Origin: Marinagarivorans sp. UBA5870
Lineage (GTDB): Bacteria > Pseudomonadota > Gammaproteobacteria > Pseudomonadales > Cellvibrionaceae
Length of the DNA stretch: 9,153 nt
Assembly (NCBI GenBank): GCA_002432555.1
Contig: DJFO01000377.1
Span: forward strand, 4,831-13,983
Direction of reading: 5' to 3'
The notes below the pieces were generated by a model. That model made no database searches, was not told the DNA's origin, and saw only the letters and a program-made list of their open reading frames with translations. The translations under genes were made by a program, and so were the position numbers. This document shows, piece after piece, positions 1 through 6,605 of this stretch (its first letter is position 1; each line of letters starts with the position of its first letter).

Positions 1-581
1 GGCGTAAACAGCTGGACGCGGCGGACCTGGCGGCGCAGTTCCGCTTCACATCCCGCCACAACCAGCCGCTCTACACCGACGTGCTACTTAACGCCTACGG
101 GCAGGAGCCACCCGCGCCGCAGGAGCGCGGGCTGTCGGTGGCCCGCAACTGGTATACACCTGAGGGCAAGCTGGTGACGCCAACGCACGTGAAGGTGGGC
201 GACCTACTGCTGGTGGAGCTGGCCGTGACGGCCAGCGAGCCGGTGCCGGATGCCCTCCTTATCAATCTGTTGCCGGCGGGCTTCGAGCTGGAAAATCAAA
301 ACCTGGAACACGCCGTAGATCTCGAGCAATTTAAGATCGACGGCCGCCCCCTGAAGGAGCTCCAGGAACATACGCCGCTCAAATATCGCGAATACCGCGA
401 TGACCGTTTCGTCGCCGCCGTCGACCTCGCACCCGGCAACAGGGCGCATTTGTTTTTCATGGTGCGCGCGGTGACGCCCGGGGTTTACCAGGTGCCGCCG
501 CCCTTGGCGGAAGATATGTATCGACCGGAAATTCGCGGTGTCGGCTATACCCAGCGCCAGATCGAAGTGCGGGAACCTTGA
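1..581 (+). CDS. yfhM: Alpha-2-macroglobulin-like protein YfhM, C-terminal end (5' truncated by window)
   Basis: The reading frame is open from the first full codon at position 3 to the TGA at 579-581, so about 192 C-terminal residues are visible and the gene begins upstream of the window. Bacterial alpha-2-macroglobulins are large periplasmic, often lipid-anchored, thioester proteins thought to trap foreign proteases. Their C-terminal domain resembles the stretch seen here, with phrases such as VGDLLLVEL, VPDALLINLLPAGFELENQN and a final AEDMYRPEIRG followed by a short beta strand. The thioester motif, bait region and lipobox would lie upstream and cannot be checked. The strongest support is the neighbour: pbpC starts one base after this stop, which is the classical yfhM-pbpC pairing in which the trap protein is thought to guard the periplasm when the wall is breached. 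Family assignment is confident; anything about the N-terminal part is inference. Confidence 0.9.
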   Translation, partial: RKQLDAADLAAQFRFTSRHNQPLYTDVLLNAYGQEPPAPQERGLSVARNWYTPEGKLVTPTHVKVGDLLLVELAVTASEPVPDALLINLLPAGFELENQNLEHAVDLEQFKIDGRPLKELQEHTPLKYREYRDDRFVAAVDLAPGNRAHLFFMVRAVTPGVYQVPPPLAEDMYRPEIRGVGYTQRQIEVREP

Positions 582-582
582 G

Positions 583-2901
583 ATGTTTCAACGGCGGTTT
601 CGCTTCAGGCGGTACTGGCGTTGGATCGCCGTGCTGCTGGCCTCCGGCGTTGGATTACTGCTGCTGGATCGCCTCTTTCCCCTCCGGTTGCCGCAGGACG
701 CGCGACTGTTCGCCCAAGTGGTGGTGGACCGGGACGGCCGCCCGCTGCGGGCCTTTCCCGACCCGCAGGGGGTCTGGCGCTACGAGGTGAGTCTGGCGCA
801 GCTTTCGCCGCTCTACCTCGATGCCCTCCTGACCTACGAAGACCGCCGTTTTTGGGATCACCCCGGGGTGGATCCGGTGGCGTTGCTGCGCGCCGCGCTG
901 ACCAATTTCCGCCATGGCCGCACCGTCTCTGGCGGCTCCACGATCAGCATGCAAGTGGCGCGACTGCTCCATCCCCACCGCCGGAGCTTTGCTGGCAAAC
1001 TGCAGCAGATTTTCCGCACACTGCAGTTGGAGTGGCATCTCGACAAGCGGCAGATCCTGACTCTGTACTGCAACATCGCGCCCTTCGGCGGCACTATAGA
1101 AGGGGTGCAGGCGGCGAGTTTCACTTACTTGAATAAAGCCGCCCAGGACCTCACTCATGCTGAAGCGGCGCTGCTGGCGGTACTACCCCAGTCGCCGACG
1201 CGCTATCGTCCCGACTTGCGGCCCGACTTAGCGCGCGCTGCGCGCGACAAGGTGCTCGACCGCATGGCGTATTTTGGTCGCTGGTCTCCGACGGAGGTCG
1301 CCCAGGCGAAATTAGAGCCGGTTTATGCAATCAACAACCGGCTCGAAAGCCGTGCGGCGCTCTTGGCAGAAAGGCTGGTTGCCGGACGCGCGGAACGGGT
1401 CGTGCGCAGTACCATCGATGGCGATCTGCAAGGTGCCCTCGAGGACTACCTGAAACATTTCATCGCCACCCAGCCCGACCGAACATCGGCCGCAGTGCTG
1501 ATTATGGACAATGCCACCGCGGAGGTGCGGGCGTACCTCGGGGCCGCGGAGTTCGCCAACCGATCGCGCTTCGGCCACTTGGACATGGTGCGCGCCGTGC
1601 GCTCCCCGGGTTCCACGCTGAAACCGTTCCTGTATGGCCTGGCGATGGACGCCGGATTGATCCATTCCCACTCCCTGCTCGTCGACGCACCTCTGCGCTG
1701 GAAGGAATACCAACCGAGCAATTTCAGCGGCGCCTTCACGGGCCCCGTCACCGCCACGGCTGCCCTCCAGCGTTCATTGAATGTTCCGGCCGTGGATTTG
1801 CTGGCGCGTTACGGGCCGGAGAATTTTGTCGACCGACTGCGCAACGCCGGGCTGCAACTGGCGATTCCCGACGGCAAGGCGAGCCTCGCCGTTATCCTCG
1901 GCGGTGCCGGTGCGAATCTCGAGCAGCTGGTGACCAGCTATGGCGCTCTCGCCAACGCGGGCAAAACTCGCCCGCTGCGCTTTTACCGCGGAGAGGCGAC
2001 CGGCGAACAGACATTTTTGCTGTCGGCGCCCGCGGCCTGGATCGTTTACGACATCTTGACGGGTGTCGATCGGCCCAATGGCCTGCGCCGGGTATCCGCC
2101 ATGGTCGATCGGCCGGCTCTCGCCTGGAAAACCGGCACCAGCTACGGCATGCGGGACGCCTGGGCCATAGGCGTGGAGGACCGCCACACCATAGGTGTGT
2201 GGATCGGCCGACCGGATAGCGCCGCGCTGCCGGGCAACACGGGCCGCGAGAGCGCCGGGCCGCTGCTTTTCGCAATTGCGGAACACCTTGGCCGAACAGG
2301 CCGTATAACCCGGCCCGCAGGAGTGGAAGAGCAGACGATCTGCTGGCCCCTTGGGGTGGCCGAAGATCGGCAGGATTCGGCGCACTGCCACCAGCGATGG
2401 CAGGCCTGGACCATTGCGGGAACCGTGCCTCCCAGTTGGCCGGATCCCCAGGCGGCGCTCACGCCCAATCCGCTGCCCTATTTCGTCGACAGTCGCAGCC
2501 AAAAGCGTCTCCATCCCGGGTGCCTGGGCGACCGGTACGAAACCAAAACGGCGGCTCTCTGGCCGTCCGCAGTGGAACCCTGGTTGCCCAGCAACTGGCG
2601 CCGCGCGCGCCAGTTGCCCGGCTTGGCCCCGGGTTGCCCCCTGAAGGGGAACAATCCTGTGCGGATTGAACAGCTGGCTGAGAACACGATCTATCGGAGA
2701 GCGGGCGACGCTGGTGCCCAACCGGAAATAGCCCTAACGGCCTCCGGTGGTGAGGGCGGTTATCATTGGTACCTCAACGGGGCATTTTTGCACAGCTCGC
2801 CACCGGTGCAGCGTCTTCGCCTAATGGATTCCGGGCAGCAGCAGATACTGGTCATCGACGACGCGGGCAATTTGGACAAAATCGATATAACTGTTGAATG
2901 A
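583..2901 (+). CDS. pbpC: Penicillin-binding protein 1C, bifunctional glycosyltransferase/transpeptidase
   Basis: Predicted product is 772 aa, close to the length of E. coli PBP1C. A short basic N-terminus (MFQRRFRFRRYWRW) precedes one membrane anchor at about residues 15-28, so the enzyme should sit in the inner membrane facing the periplasm. The GT51 glycosyltransferase domain (about 40-225) shows the EDRRF motif with catalytic Glu86, the SGGSTISMQ motif at 116-124 and Glu173. The transpeptidase domain (about 300-570) has SxxK as S344-TL-K347, SxN as S398-L-N400 and KTG at 516-518, so both activities look intact. Residues from about 690 match the PBP1C-specific C-terminal domain. I chose ATG583 because it starts one base after the yfhM stop, follows a GGGAA sequence (571-575) at 7 bases, and gives the family's usual N-terminus; an in-frame GTG at 538 would add 15 residues inside yfhM. 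Expression is probably translationally coupled to yfhM. Confidence 0.96.
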   Translation: MFQRRFRFRRYWRWIAVLLASGVGLLLLDRLFPLRLPQDARLFAQVVVDRDGRPLRAFPDPQGVWRYEVSLAQLSPLYLDALLTYEDRRFWDHPGVDPVALLRAALTNFRHGRTVSGGSTISMQVARLLHPHRRSFAGKLQQIFRTLQLEWHLDKRQILTLYCNIAPFGGTIEGVQAASFTYLNKAAQDLTHAEAALLAVLPQSPTRYRPDLRPDLARAARDKVLDRMAYFGRWSPTEVAQAKLEPVYAINNRLESRAALLAERLVAGRAERVVRSTIDGDLQGALEDYLKHFIATQPDRTSAAVLIMDNATAEVRAYLGAAEFANRSRFGHLDMVRAVRSPGSTLKPFLYGLAMDAGLIHSHSLLVDAPLRWKEYQPSNFSGAFTGPVTATAALQRSLNVPAVDLLARYGPENFVDRLRNAGLQLAIPDGKASLAVILGGAGANLEQLVTSYGALANAGKTRPLRFYRGEATGEQTFLLSAPAAWIVYDILTGVDRPNGLRRVSAMVDRPALAWKTGTSYGMRDAWAIGVEDRHTIGVWIGRPDSAALPGNTGRESAGPLLFAIAEHLGRTGRITRPAGVEEQTICWPLGVAEDRQDSAHCHQRWQAWTIAGTVPPSWPDPQAALTPNPLPYFVDSRSQKRLHPGCLGDRYETKTAALWPSAVEPWLPSNWRRARQLPGLAPGCPLKGNNPVRIEQLAENTIYRRAGDAGAQPEIALTASGGEGGYHWYLNGAFLHSSPPVQRLRLMDSGQQQILVIDDAGNLDKIDITVE

Positions 2902-2913
2902 AAGCCGTCGAAT

Positions 2914-2918
2914 AGGAG
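2914..2918 (+). promoter_or_regulatory. Ribosome binding site of the macrodomain gene
   Basis: AGGAG lies six bases before the ATG at 2925, in the 23-base gap after pbpC. It fixes the start codon and indicates independent translation initiation within what is probably the same transcript. Confidence 0.8.
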
Positions 2919-2924
2919 TCAGCC

Positions 2925-3443
2925 ATGACCCAAATCCGAGTTATCCAAGCGGACATCACGCAACTGCAGGTGGACGCCATAGTCAATGCCGCCAACAGCA
3001 GCCTGCTGGGCGGCGGTGGCGTAGACGGGGCGATCCACCGGGCGGCGGGCCCGGAATTATTAGCGGAATGCCGCGCGCTGCAGGGCTGTCCGACCGGCCA
3101 AGCGAAAATGACAGGGGCTTATCGGCTGCCGTGCCGCCACGTGATTCACGCGGTCGGCCCGGTCTGGCGCGGCGGTGGAGCGGATGAAGCCGGCCTGCTC
3201 GCCTCCTGCTACCGTCAAAGTCTGGCCCTGGCCTTCGCCCATCATCTCCAGAGCATTGCCTTTTCCGCCATCAGCTGCGGCGTTTACGGCTATCCTCTCG
3301 ATCAGGCCGCGGGCATTGCAGTGGATACGGTGTGCAATACCTTGCGAGAAAACGAAAATAGAATGGAGGAGGTTATTTTCTGCTGCTTTAGCCCCGAGGT
3401 GGCCGAGCATTATAAGCAGGCGCTGGCGCGGCATGCGCTGTGA
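2925..3443 (+). CDS. ymdB: YmdB-type macrodomain protein (O-acetyl-ADP-ribose deacetylase)
   Basis: This 172-aa protein is essentially a single macrodomain. Proteins of this type bind ADP-ribose and hydrolyse O-acetyl-ADP-ribose or remove mono-ADP-ribose from proteins; E. coli YmdB has also been linked to RNase III control and biofilm formation. Family marks are all present: [17 protein letters not shown] near the N-terminus with Asn24 and the adenine-contacting Asp10, the [17 protein letters not shown] loop (29-45) with catalytic-type Asp34, [10 protein letters not shown] at about 80-89, and the phosphate-binding CGVYGYP loop, where Cys replaces the Thr of E. coli YmdB. Length and termini fit the family. 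The ATG is well supported by an AGGAG site. The gene follows pbpC by 23 bases with no terminator visible between them, so it is probably the last gene of the yfhM-pbpC transcript. The biochemical class is confident; the true substrate cannot be told from sequence. Confidence 0.94.
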   Translation: MTQIRVIQADITQLQVDAIVNAANSSLLGGGGVDGAIHRAAGPELLAECRALQGCPTGQAKMTGAYRLPCRHVIHAVGPVWRGGGADEAGLLASCYRQSLALAFAHHLQSIAFSAISCGVYGYPLDQAAGIAVDTVCNTLRENENRMEEVIFCCFSPEVAEHYKQALARHAL

Positions 3444-3448
3444 CGAGC

Positions 3449-3475
3449 GGCCGGTGCGGAAAACCGCAGCCGGCC
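3449..3475. terminator. Strong hairpin between convergent genes, possible terminator or 3'-end stabiliser
   Basis: Arms GGCCGGTGCGG (3449-3459) and CCGCA-G-CCGGCC (3464-3475) pair as 11 bp with one bulged G around an AAAA loop. It starts 6 bases after the macrodomain gene stop and about 65 bases beyond the aspS stop on the other strand. Neither strand has a T-tract directly after the stem, so it is not a canonical intrinsic terminator. It may protect mRNA 3' ends or act with Rho. Confidence 0.55.
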
Positions 3476-3518
3476 TGTGAGCAACTAAAGGTAATCTATA
3501 CCGCGCCGAACTTTCGAC

Positions 3519-3540
3519 GCACTCCAGCGCACTCCAGCGC
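3519..3540. repeat. Tandem 10-bp duplication next to the aspS stop
   Basis: ACTCCAGCGC occurs twice back to back (3521-3530 and 3531-3540), preceded by a matching GC (3519-3520). It ends one base before the aspS stop codon (3542-3544 on the minus strand). It looks like a simple slippage duplication in the 3' UTR; no function is apparent. Confidence 0.85.
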
Positions 3541-3541
3541 G

Positions 3542-5326
3542 TTACACCGCCGGCTTTTTTTCTTCCTTGACGTGCAGCCGAATATGCAGGTCGCGCAGTT
3601 GAGTGAATTCCACAGTCCCGGGCGCATCTGTCATAACACAGGCGGCGGTCTGGGTTTTGGGGAATGCAATAACGTCGCGAATCGAGGTGGAATTCGTCAT
3701 CAGCATGATCAAACGGTCGAGACCGAAGGCTAGACCGCCGTGCGGTGGAGCACCAAATTTCAATGCATCCAGCAAAAAACCGAATTTCTCCCGCTGCTGT
3801 TCCGGACCTATGCCGAGAATCTTGAACACGGTCTGCTGCATGGCCTGATTGTGAATCCGGACGGATCCGCCACCGAGCTCAGTGCCGTTCAACACCATGT
3901 CATAAGCGCGCGACAGCGCCGCCGCGGGGTTTGCCTCCAGCTCCTCCGGCGAGCACGAAGGGGAGGTAAAAGGGTGGTGCAGAGCCGCGAGGCCACCGCC
4001 TTCTACCTCTTCGAACATCGGGAAATCCACCACCCACAAGGGCGCCCACTGCCGGGTGTAGAGATTTAAATCCGCACCCAATTTGCAGCGCAGGGCGCCG
4101 AGGGCCTCCGACACCACCTTGGCGCTGTCCGCGCCGAAGAAAATCAGATCGCCGTTTTGCGCATCCAACCGATCAAGCAGCTTGCGGCGCACTTCCATCG
4201 GCAGGAATTTAACGATGGGCGATTGCAGTCCTTCTTCCAAATCCGAACAATCATTCACCTTGATATAGGCCAGACCCTTGGCGCCATAGATACCGACGAA
4301 CTTGGTGTAGTCATCGATCTGCTTGCGGCTGAGGGTCTCGCCCCCGCCGGGCACTTTGAGCGCGGTGACCCGCCCTTTAGGATCTTTGGCGGGAGCGGAA
4401 AATACTTTAAATTCGACCTCCTGCATCAGGTCTTTTACTTCAACCAGTTGCAAAGGGATCCGCAGGTCAGGTTTGTCCGAACCGTATTTTTCCATGGCCT
4501 CGCTGAAGGGCATGGTCGGGAAATCGCCCAAATCTACGTCCATCATCGCTTTGAACAGCTGGCGGATCATGGCCTCGGTCACAGCCATGATCCCCTTCTC
4601 GTCGAGGAAGGAGGTTTCGATATCGATCTGGGTGAATTCCGGTTGCCGGTCCGCGCGCAGATCCTCATCGCGAAAGCATTTGGCAATCTGATAATAGCGG
4701 TCAAAACCCGCCACCATCAGCAGCTGCTTGAATAGTTGCGGCGACTGGGGGAGCGCAAAAAAATGTCCTTCATGGGTACGAGACGGTACCAAATAATCAC
4801 GCGCGCCCTCCGGGGTGGCGCGGGTGAGGATCGGGGTTTCCACGTCGATAAAACCGTTGTCCGCCATAAAATTGCGGATGAACGTGGTCACTTGGGAGCG
4901 GAAGCGCAAATTGCGTTGCATGTCGTGGCGGCGCAAATCGAGGTAGCGGTATTTCAGGCGCACTTCCTCGCCGACGTTCGCATGGGCATCCAGGGGAAAC
5001 GGCGGGGTTTCCGCCGTGTTTAGGATTTTCAACCCGAGGCCATAGACTTCAATTTGACCAGTGGCCATATTGGGGTTCACGGTTTCGCTCGCCCGCGCAC
5101 GGACGCGGCCGTGCACCTGTAATACGTATTCGCCACGCACTTTATCGGCTAGGGCGAAATCGTCCTGGCTGTCCGGGTCGAACACAACCTGTACGACACC
5201 CTCGCGGTCGCGCAGATCGATAAAAATCACCCCACCGTGATCCCGGCGGCGATCGGCCCAACCGCACAACGTTACTTCTCTGTCGATGTCGGCGGTGTTA
5301 AGAGCCCCACAATAATCACTGCGCAT
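3542..5326 (-). CDS. aspS: Aspartyl-tRNA synthetase, probably the non-discriminating (Asp/Asn) type
   Basis: The 594-aa product matches bacterial AspRS over its full length. It attaches aspartate to tRNA-Asp in the cytoplasm. The OB-fold anticodon-binding domain (about 1-105) contains [20 protein letters not shown]. The class II catalytic core carries motif 2 as [17 protein letters not shown] (Arg219), a bacterial GAD insertion (about 290-430), and motif 3 as [10 protein letters not shown] (Arg538). His30 stands where Pseudomonas AspRS has His31 and E. coli AspRS has Leu; that His is associated with charging tRNA-Asn as well as tRNA-Asp, which then needs the GatCAB amidotransferase. The second reported determinant (Gly82 in Pseudomonas) aligns with Glu81 here, so the specificity call is only moderate. 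The start is fixed by AGGA (5333-5336 on the plus strand) six bases upstream. The gene follows fmdB by 22 bases, in a probable operon; it is convergent with the macrodomain gene rather than followed by yebC-ruvC. Confidence 0.98.
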   Translation of the reverse strand: MRSDYCGALNTADIDREVTLCGWADRRRDHGGVIFIDLRDREGVVQVVFDPDSQDDFALADKVRGEYVLQVHGRVRARASETVNPNMATGQIEVYGLGLKILNTAETPPFPLDAHANVGEEVRLKYRYLDLRRHDMQRNLRFRSQVTTFIRNFMADNGFIDVETPILTRATPEGARDYLVPSRTHEGHFFALPQSPQLFKQLLMVAGFDRYYQIAKCFRDEDLRADRQPEFTQIDIETSFLDEKGIMAVTEAMIRQLFKAMMDVDLGDFPTMPFSEAMEKYGSDKPDLRIPLQLVEVKDLMQEVEFKVFSAPAKDPKGRVTALKVPGGGETLSRKQIDDYTKFVGIYGAKGLAYIKVNDCSDLEEGLQSPIVKFLPMEVRRKLLDRLDAQNGDLIFFGADSAKVVSEALGALRCKLGADLNLYTRQWAPLWVVDFPMFEEVEGGGLAALHHPFTSPSCSPEELEANPAAALSRAYDMVLNGTELGGGSVRIHNQAMQQTVFKILGIGPEQQREKFGFLLDALKFGAPPHGGLAFGLDRLIMLMTNSTSIRDVIAFPKTQTAACVMTDAPGTVEFTQLRDLHIRLHVKEEKKPAV

Positions 5327-5348
5327 AGGTTTTCCTGTTGACTGTCAT

Positions 5349-5690
5349 TTAATCGGAAGAAGCGGCGGGCGCACTCGATGTTTTGCCACCATCGCTCTTG
5401 CTGCCGGACCCACTTTTGGAATCCGCTTTGTTCTCACTGGGCTTGCTCTCAGCGGACTTGTTTTCACTGGCTCCGCCGCCGTCACCCGCCAGATTTTTTT
5501 TGCTGCCGGACTTTTTGAAATCCGTCTCATACCAACCGCTGCCGGCCAAGCGAAACCCGGCCGCCGAGATCTTCTTGCGCAAACGCGGCGAGCGGCACTC
5601 CGGACAGTCGGTTAGGGGAGCGTCGCTCAATTTTTGCAGGATCTCAAATTCATGCTGACAGGATTGACATTGGTATTCATAGATTGGCAT
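5349..5690 (-). CDS. FmdB-family zinc-ribbon protein with long Ser/Gly/Lys-rich tail
   Basis: The 113-aa product opens with MPIYEYQCQSC, the signature of the FmdB putative regulatory zinc-ribbon family. Four cysteines, C8-x2-C11 and C29-x2-C32, should bind one zinc. The conserved segment GFRLAGSGWYETDFK follows at 45-59. From about residue 60 to the end the protein is low complexity (Ser, Gly, Lys, Ala, Asp, Asn, with recurring SENK/ESK/DSK units) and probably disordered. The family's biochemical function is poorly known; the name comes from a gene near a formamidase/amide operon. I chose ATG5690 because it gives the invariant family N-terminus and has GGAG (5699-5702 on the plus strand) eight bases upstream; an upstream in-frame ATG at 5720 would add ten unlikely residues. 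It precedes aspS by 22 bases, an arrangement recurrent in gammaproteobacteria, so it is probably the first gene of an fmdB-aspS operon. Confidence 0.93.
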   Translation of the reverse strand: MPIYEYQCQSCQHEFEILQKLSDAPLTDCPECRSPRLRKKISAAGFRLAGSGWYETDFKKSGSKKNLAGDGGGASENKSAESKPSENKADSKSGSGSKSDGGKTSSAPAASSD

Positions 5691-5879
5691 ACGTCGATCT
5701 CCACCAATTACCACCACCAATTATTGATACCCCTGGGAATTCCACCGCCTAGTCGGCGGTCACTCCAGGCAGGGACCCGCGGGGCCAATGCGCCGCCCCA
5801 ATGGATCGACAAAATGGGAACAAAATGCCGGAATTCAACCGAGTTTGCCGCTTGGAGCCCCGCCTCCACCCCTTGAGGG
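5691..5879 (-). other. Presumed long, structured 5' leader of fmdB-aspS
   Basis: If the -10 box at 5886-5891 is used, the fmdB-aspS transcript has a leader of about 190 nt. Read on the minus strand it contains a perfect hairpin ACCGCC-GACTA-GGCGGT (5744-5760) enclosed by a CCTGG/CCAGG pair (5765-5769 with 5732-5736). An exact direct repeat follows, CCACCAATTA on the plus strand at 5701-5710 and 5714-5723, which abuts the ribosome binding site. No convincing ORF with its own ribosome binding site lies in it. It does not match a riboswitch I recognise. A regulatory role is inference. Confidence 0.35.
5701..5723. repeat. Exact 10-bp direct repeat with 13-bp period upstream of fmdB
   Basis: CCACCAATTA is present at 5701-5710 and 5714-5723. 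On the fmdB sense strand it reads TAATTGGTGG twice, and the copy nearer the gene contributes the start of the ribosome binding region (GGTGGAGA). It could be a protein-binding pair or chance low complexity. Confidence 0.7.
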
Positions 5880-5885
5880 CCGTGC

Positions 5886-5914
5886 ATTATACATGAGCCC
5901 CCTTGTACGAAAAA
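5886..5914 (-). promoter_or_regulatory. Candidate promoter for fmdB-aspS
   Basis: On the minus strand a perfect TATAAT -10 hexamer lies at 5886-5891. The region where a -35 box would fall (about 5908-5916) reads TTTTTC/TGTTTT, a poor match to TTGACA. The -10 is strong, but the promoter as a whole rests on one box. It would start transcription near 5879. Confidence 0.45.
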
Positions 5915-6005
5915 CACCCCGGGCAACCGGCCGGGCGACCGCAGCAGAAGTTTGCCCACCTCGAACACCGAAAAGAAGCGAAAAAACCAGGGGTTTTTGG
6001 CAAAA

Positions 6006-6021
6006 ACAGGTTGCCGCCTGT
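6006..6021. promoter_or_regulatory. Operator-like dyad centred on the presumed HU -35 box
   Basis: ACAGG (6006-6010) and CCTGT (6017-6021) form a perfect inverted repeat around a 6-bp centre, TTGCCG, which is itself the best -35 candidate for the HU gene. Immediately upstream an A/T-rich near-palindrome GTTTTTG-G-CAAAAAC occupies 5993-6007. A protein binding here would compete with RNA polymerase; which protein is unknown. Confidence 0.35.
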
Positions 6022-6041
6022 CAGCGAATACACTATATATT
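6011..6041 (+). promoter_or_regulatory. Candidate promoter for the HU-family gene
   Basis: TTGCCG (6011-6016) is followed after 17 bases by TATATA (6034-6039); an alternative -10 is TATATT at 6036-6041. A second candidate, TATAAA at 6063-6068, has only a weak -35 (TTAATG, 6040-6045). Either would give a leader of about 100-135 nt. I cannot choose between them without mapping data. Confidence 0.5.
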
Positions 6042-6178
6042 AATGGTCGCGCCACGGGCGGTTATAAAAATGCTGTATTTCCGGCGCTTTATTACGGCCA
6101 GACCATCCGGGGCGGTAAAGGCTTCAACCAAAGCTGCAAATCCAGACTCATACACAACATAACCAAGAGGTTTATTCA

Positions 6179-6589
6179 ATGGCCGCATCCAAAGCCACCG
6201 CCAAAAAAAGTTCTGCCAAAGCACCAGCCAAAAAGGCGGCAGAAGCCCCTGCAAAAGCGGCTAAAAAAGCCAGCCTGTCTGTCAAGGAACGCTTTTCCAA
6301 ATCTGACATACTCAATCACATTTCCAGCCAGACCGAGCTGAACCGCAAGCAGGTTACCGCTGTACTGGACGAGCTGAACAGCTTGATCGAAGCCCACATC
6401 GGCAAAAAAGGTCCCGGTGAATTCGTACTGCCCGGCCTGCTAAAAATCGTCACTGTGAAAAAGCCGGCCCGCAAGGCCCGCAAAGGCATCAATCCTTTTA
6501 CTGGGGAAGAGACAACTTTCGCAGCCAAGCCTGCCAGTATTCAGGTAAAAGTACGCCCCCTGAAGAAGATGAAGGAAATGGTTGAATAA
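6179..6589 (+). CDS. HU-family histone-like DNA-binding protein with Lys/Ala-rich N-terminal tail
   Basis: The product is 136 aa. Residues 1-33 are almost wholly Ala, Lys, Ser and Pro (units such as KAPAKKAAEAPAKAAKK), resembling histone H1 tails and the PAKKA repeats of AlgP/Hc1-like proteins. Residues about 39-130 form an HU/IHF fold: the helical dimerisation half (FSKSDILNHISSQTELNRKQ onward), GEFVLPGLLKI, and the DNA-binding beta arm ending in RKGINPFTGEE (101-111) with Pro106, the residue that intercalates in DNA. The core matches full-length HU, so the tail is an addition rather than a frameshift. ATG6179 is preceded by AAGAGG with 8 bases spacing. Its role is presumably nucleoid compaction and DNA bending, with the tail adding non-specific contacts. 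It stands as a single-gene unit with its own promoter region and terminator. It is not a canonical hupA/hupB or IHF subunit, so I give no symbol. Confidence 0.93.
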   Translation: MAASKATAKKSSAKAPAKKAAEAPAKAAKKASLSVKERFSKSDILNHISSQTELNRKQVTAVLDELNSLIEAHIGKKGPGEFVLPGLLKIVTVKKPARKARKGINPFTGEETTFAAKPASIQVKVRPLKKMKEMVE

Positions 6590-6605
6590 AAGCCTTTTCG
6601 CCCCG

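Noticed and set aside
538..582. Upstream GTG start for pbpC
   Set aside because: The added 15 residues lie within the yfhM coding end and do not resemble a PBP1C N-terminus; ATG583 directly after the yfhM stop gives the normal basic, membrane-anchored start.
1774..2721. 315-codon open frame on the minus strand inside pbpC
   Set aside because: It lies wholly antisense to a clearly conserved PBP1C gene, its translation resembles no family I know, and long antisense frames are common in GC-rich coding DNA.
3547..3566. T-rich run (seven T's at 3555-3561) as a plus-strand intrinsic terminator for the macrodomain gene
   Set aside because: No adjacent stem precedes it; the strong hairpin is about 80 bases upstream, and the T's are explained as the Glu/Lys codons of the AspRS C-terminus on the other strand.
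4157..4735. 192-codon plus-strand frame inside aspS
   Set aside because: It is antisense to the conserved catalytic core of AspRS; the product shows only shadow composition and no ribosome binding site stands out.
6006..6021. LexA (SOS) box at the HU promoter
   Set aside because: The dyad is ACAGG-N6-CCTGT, the reverse arrangement of the CTGT-N8-ACAG type, so it does not fit a gammaproteobacterial LexA site.
5708..6055. 115-codon minus-strand frame in the large intergenic region
   Set aside because: The translation is unlike any family, it spans the promoter candidates, and no good ribosome binding site precedes its start.
5952..6341. Plus-strand frames running from the intergenic region into the HU gene
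   Set aside because: They are out of frame with the conserved HU protein, lack ribosome binding sites and have low-complexity, Pro/Lys-rich translations from the shifted tail codons.
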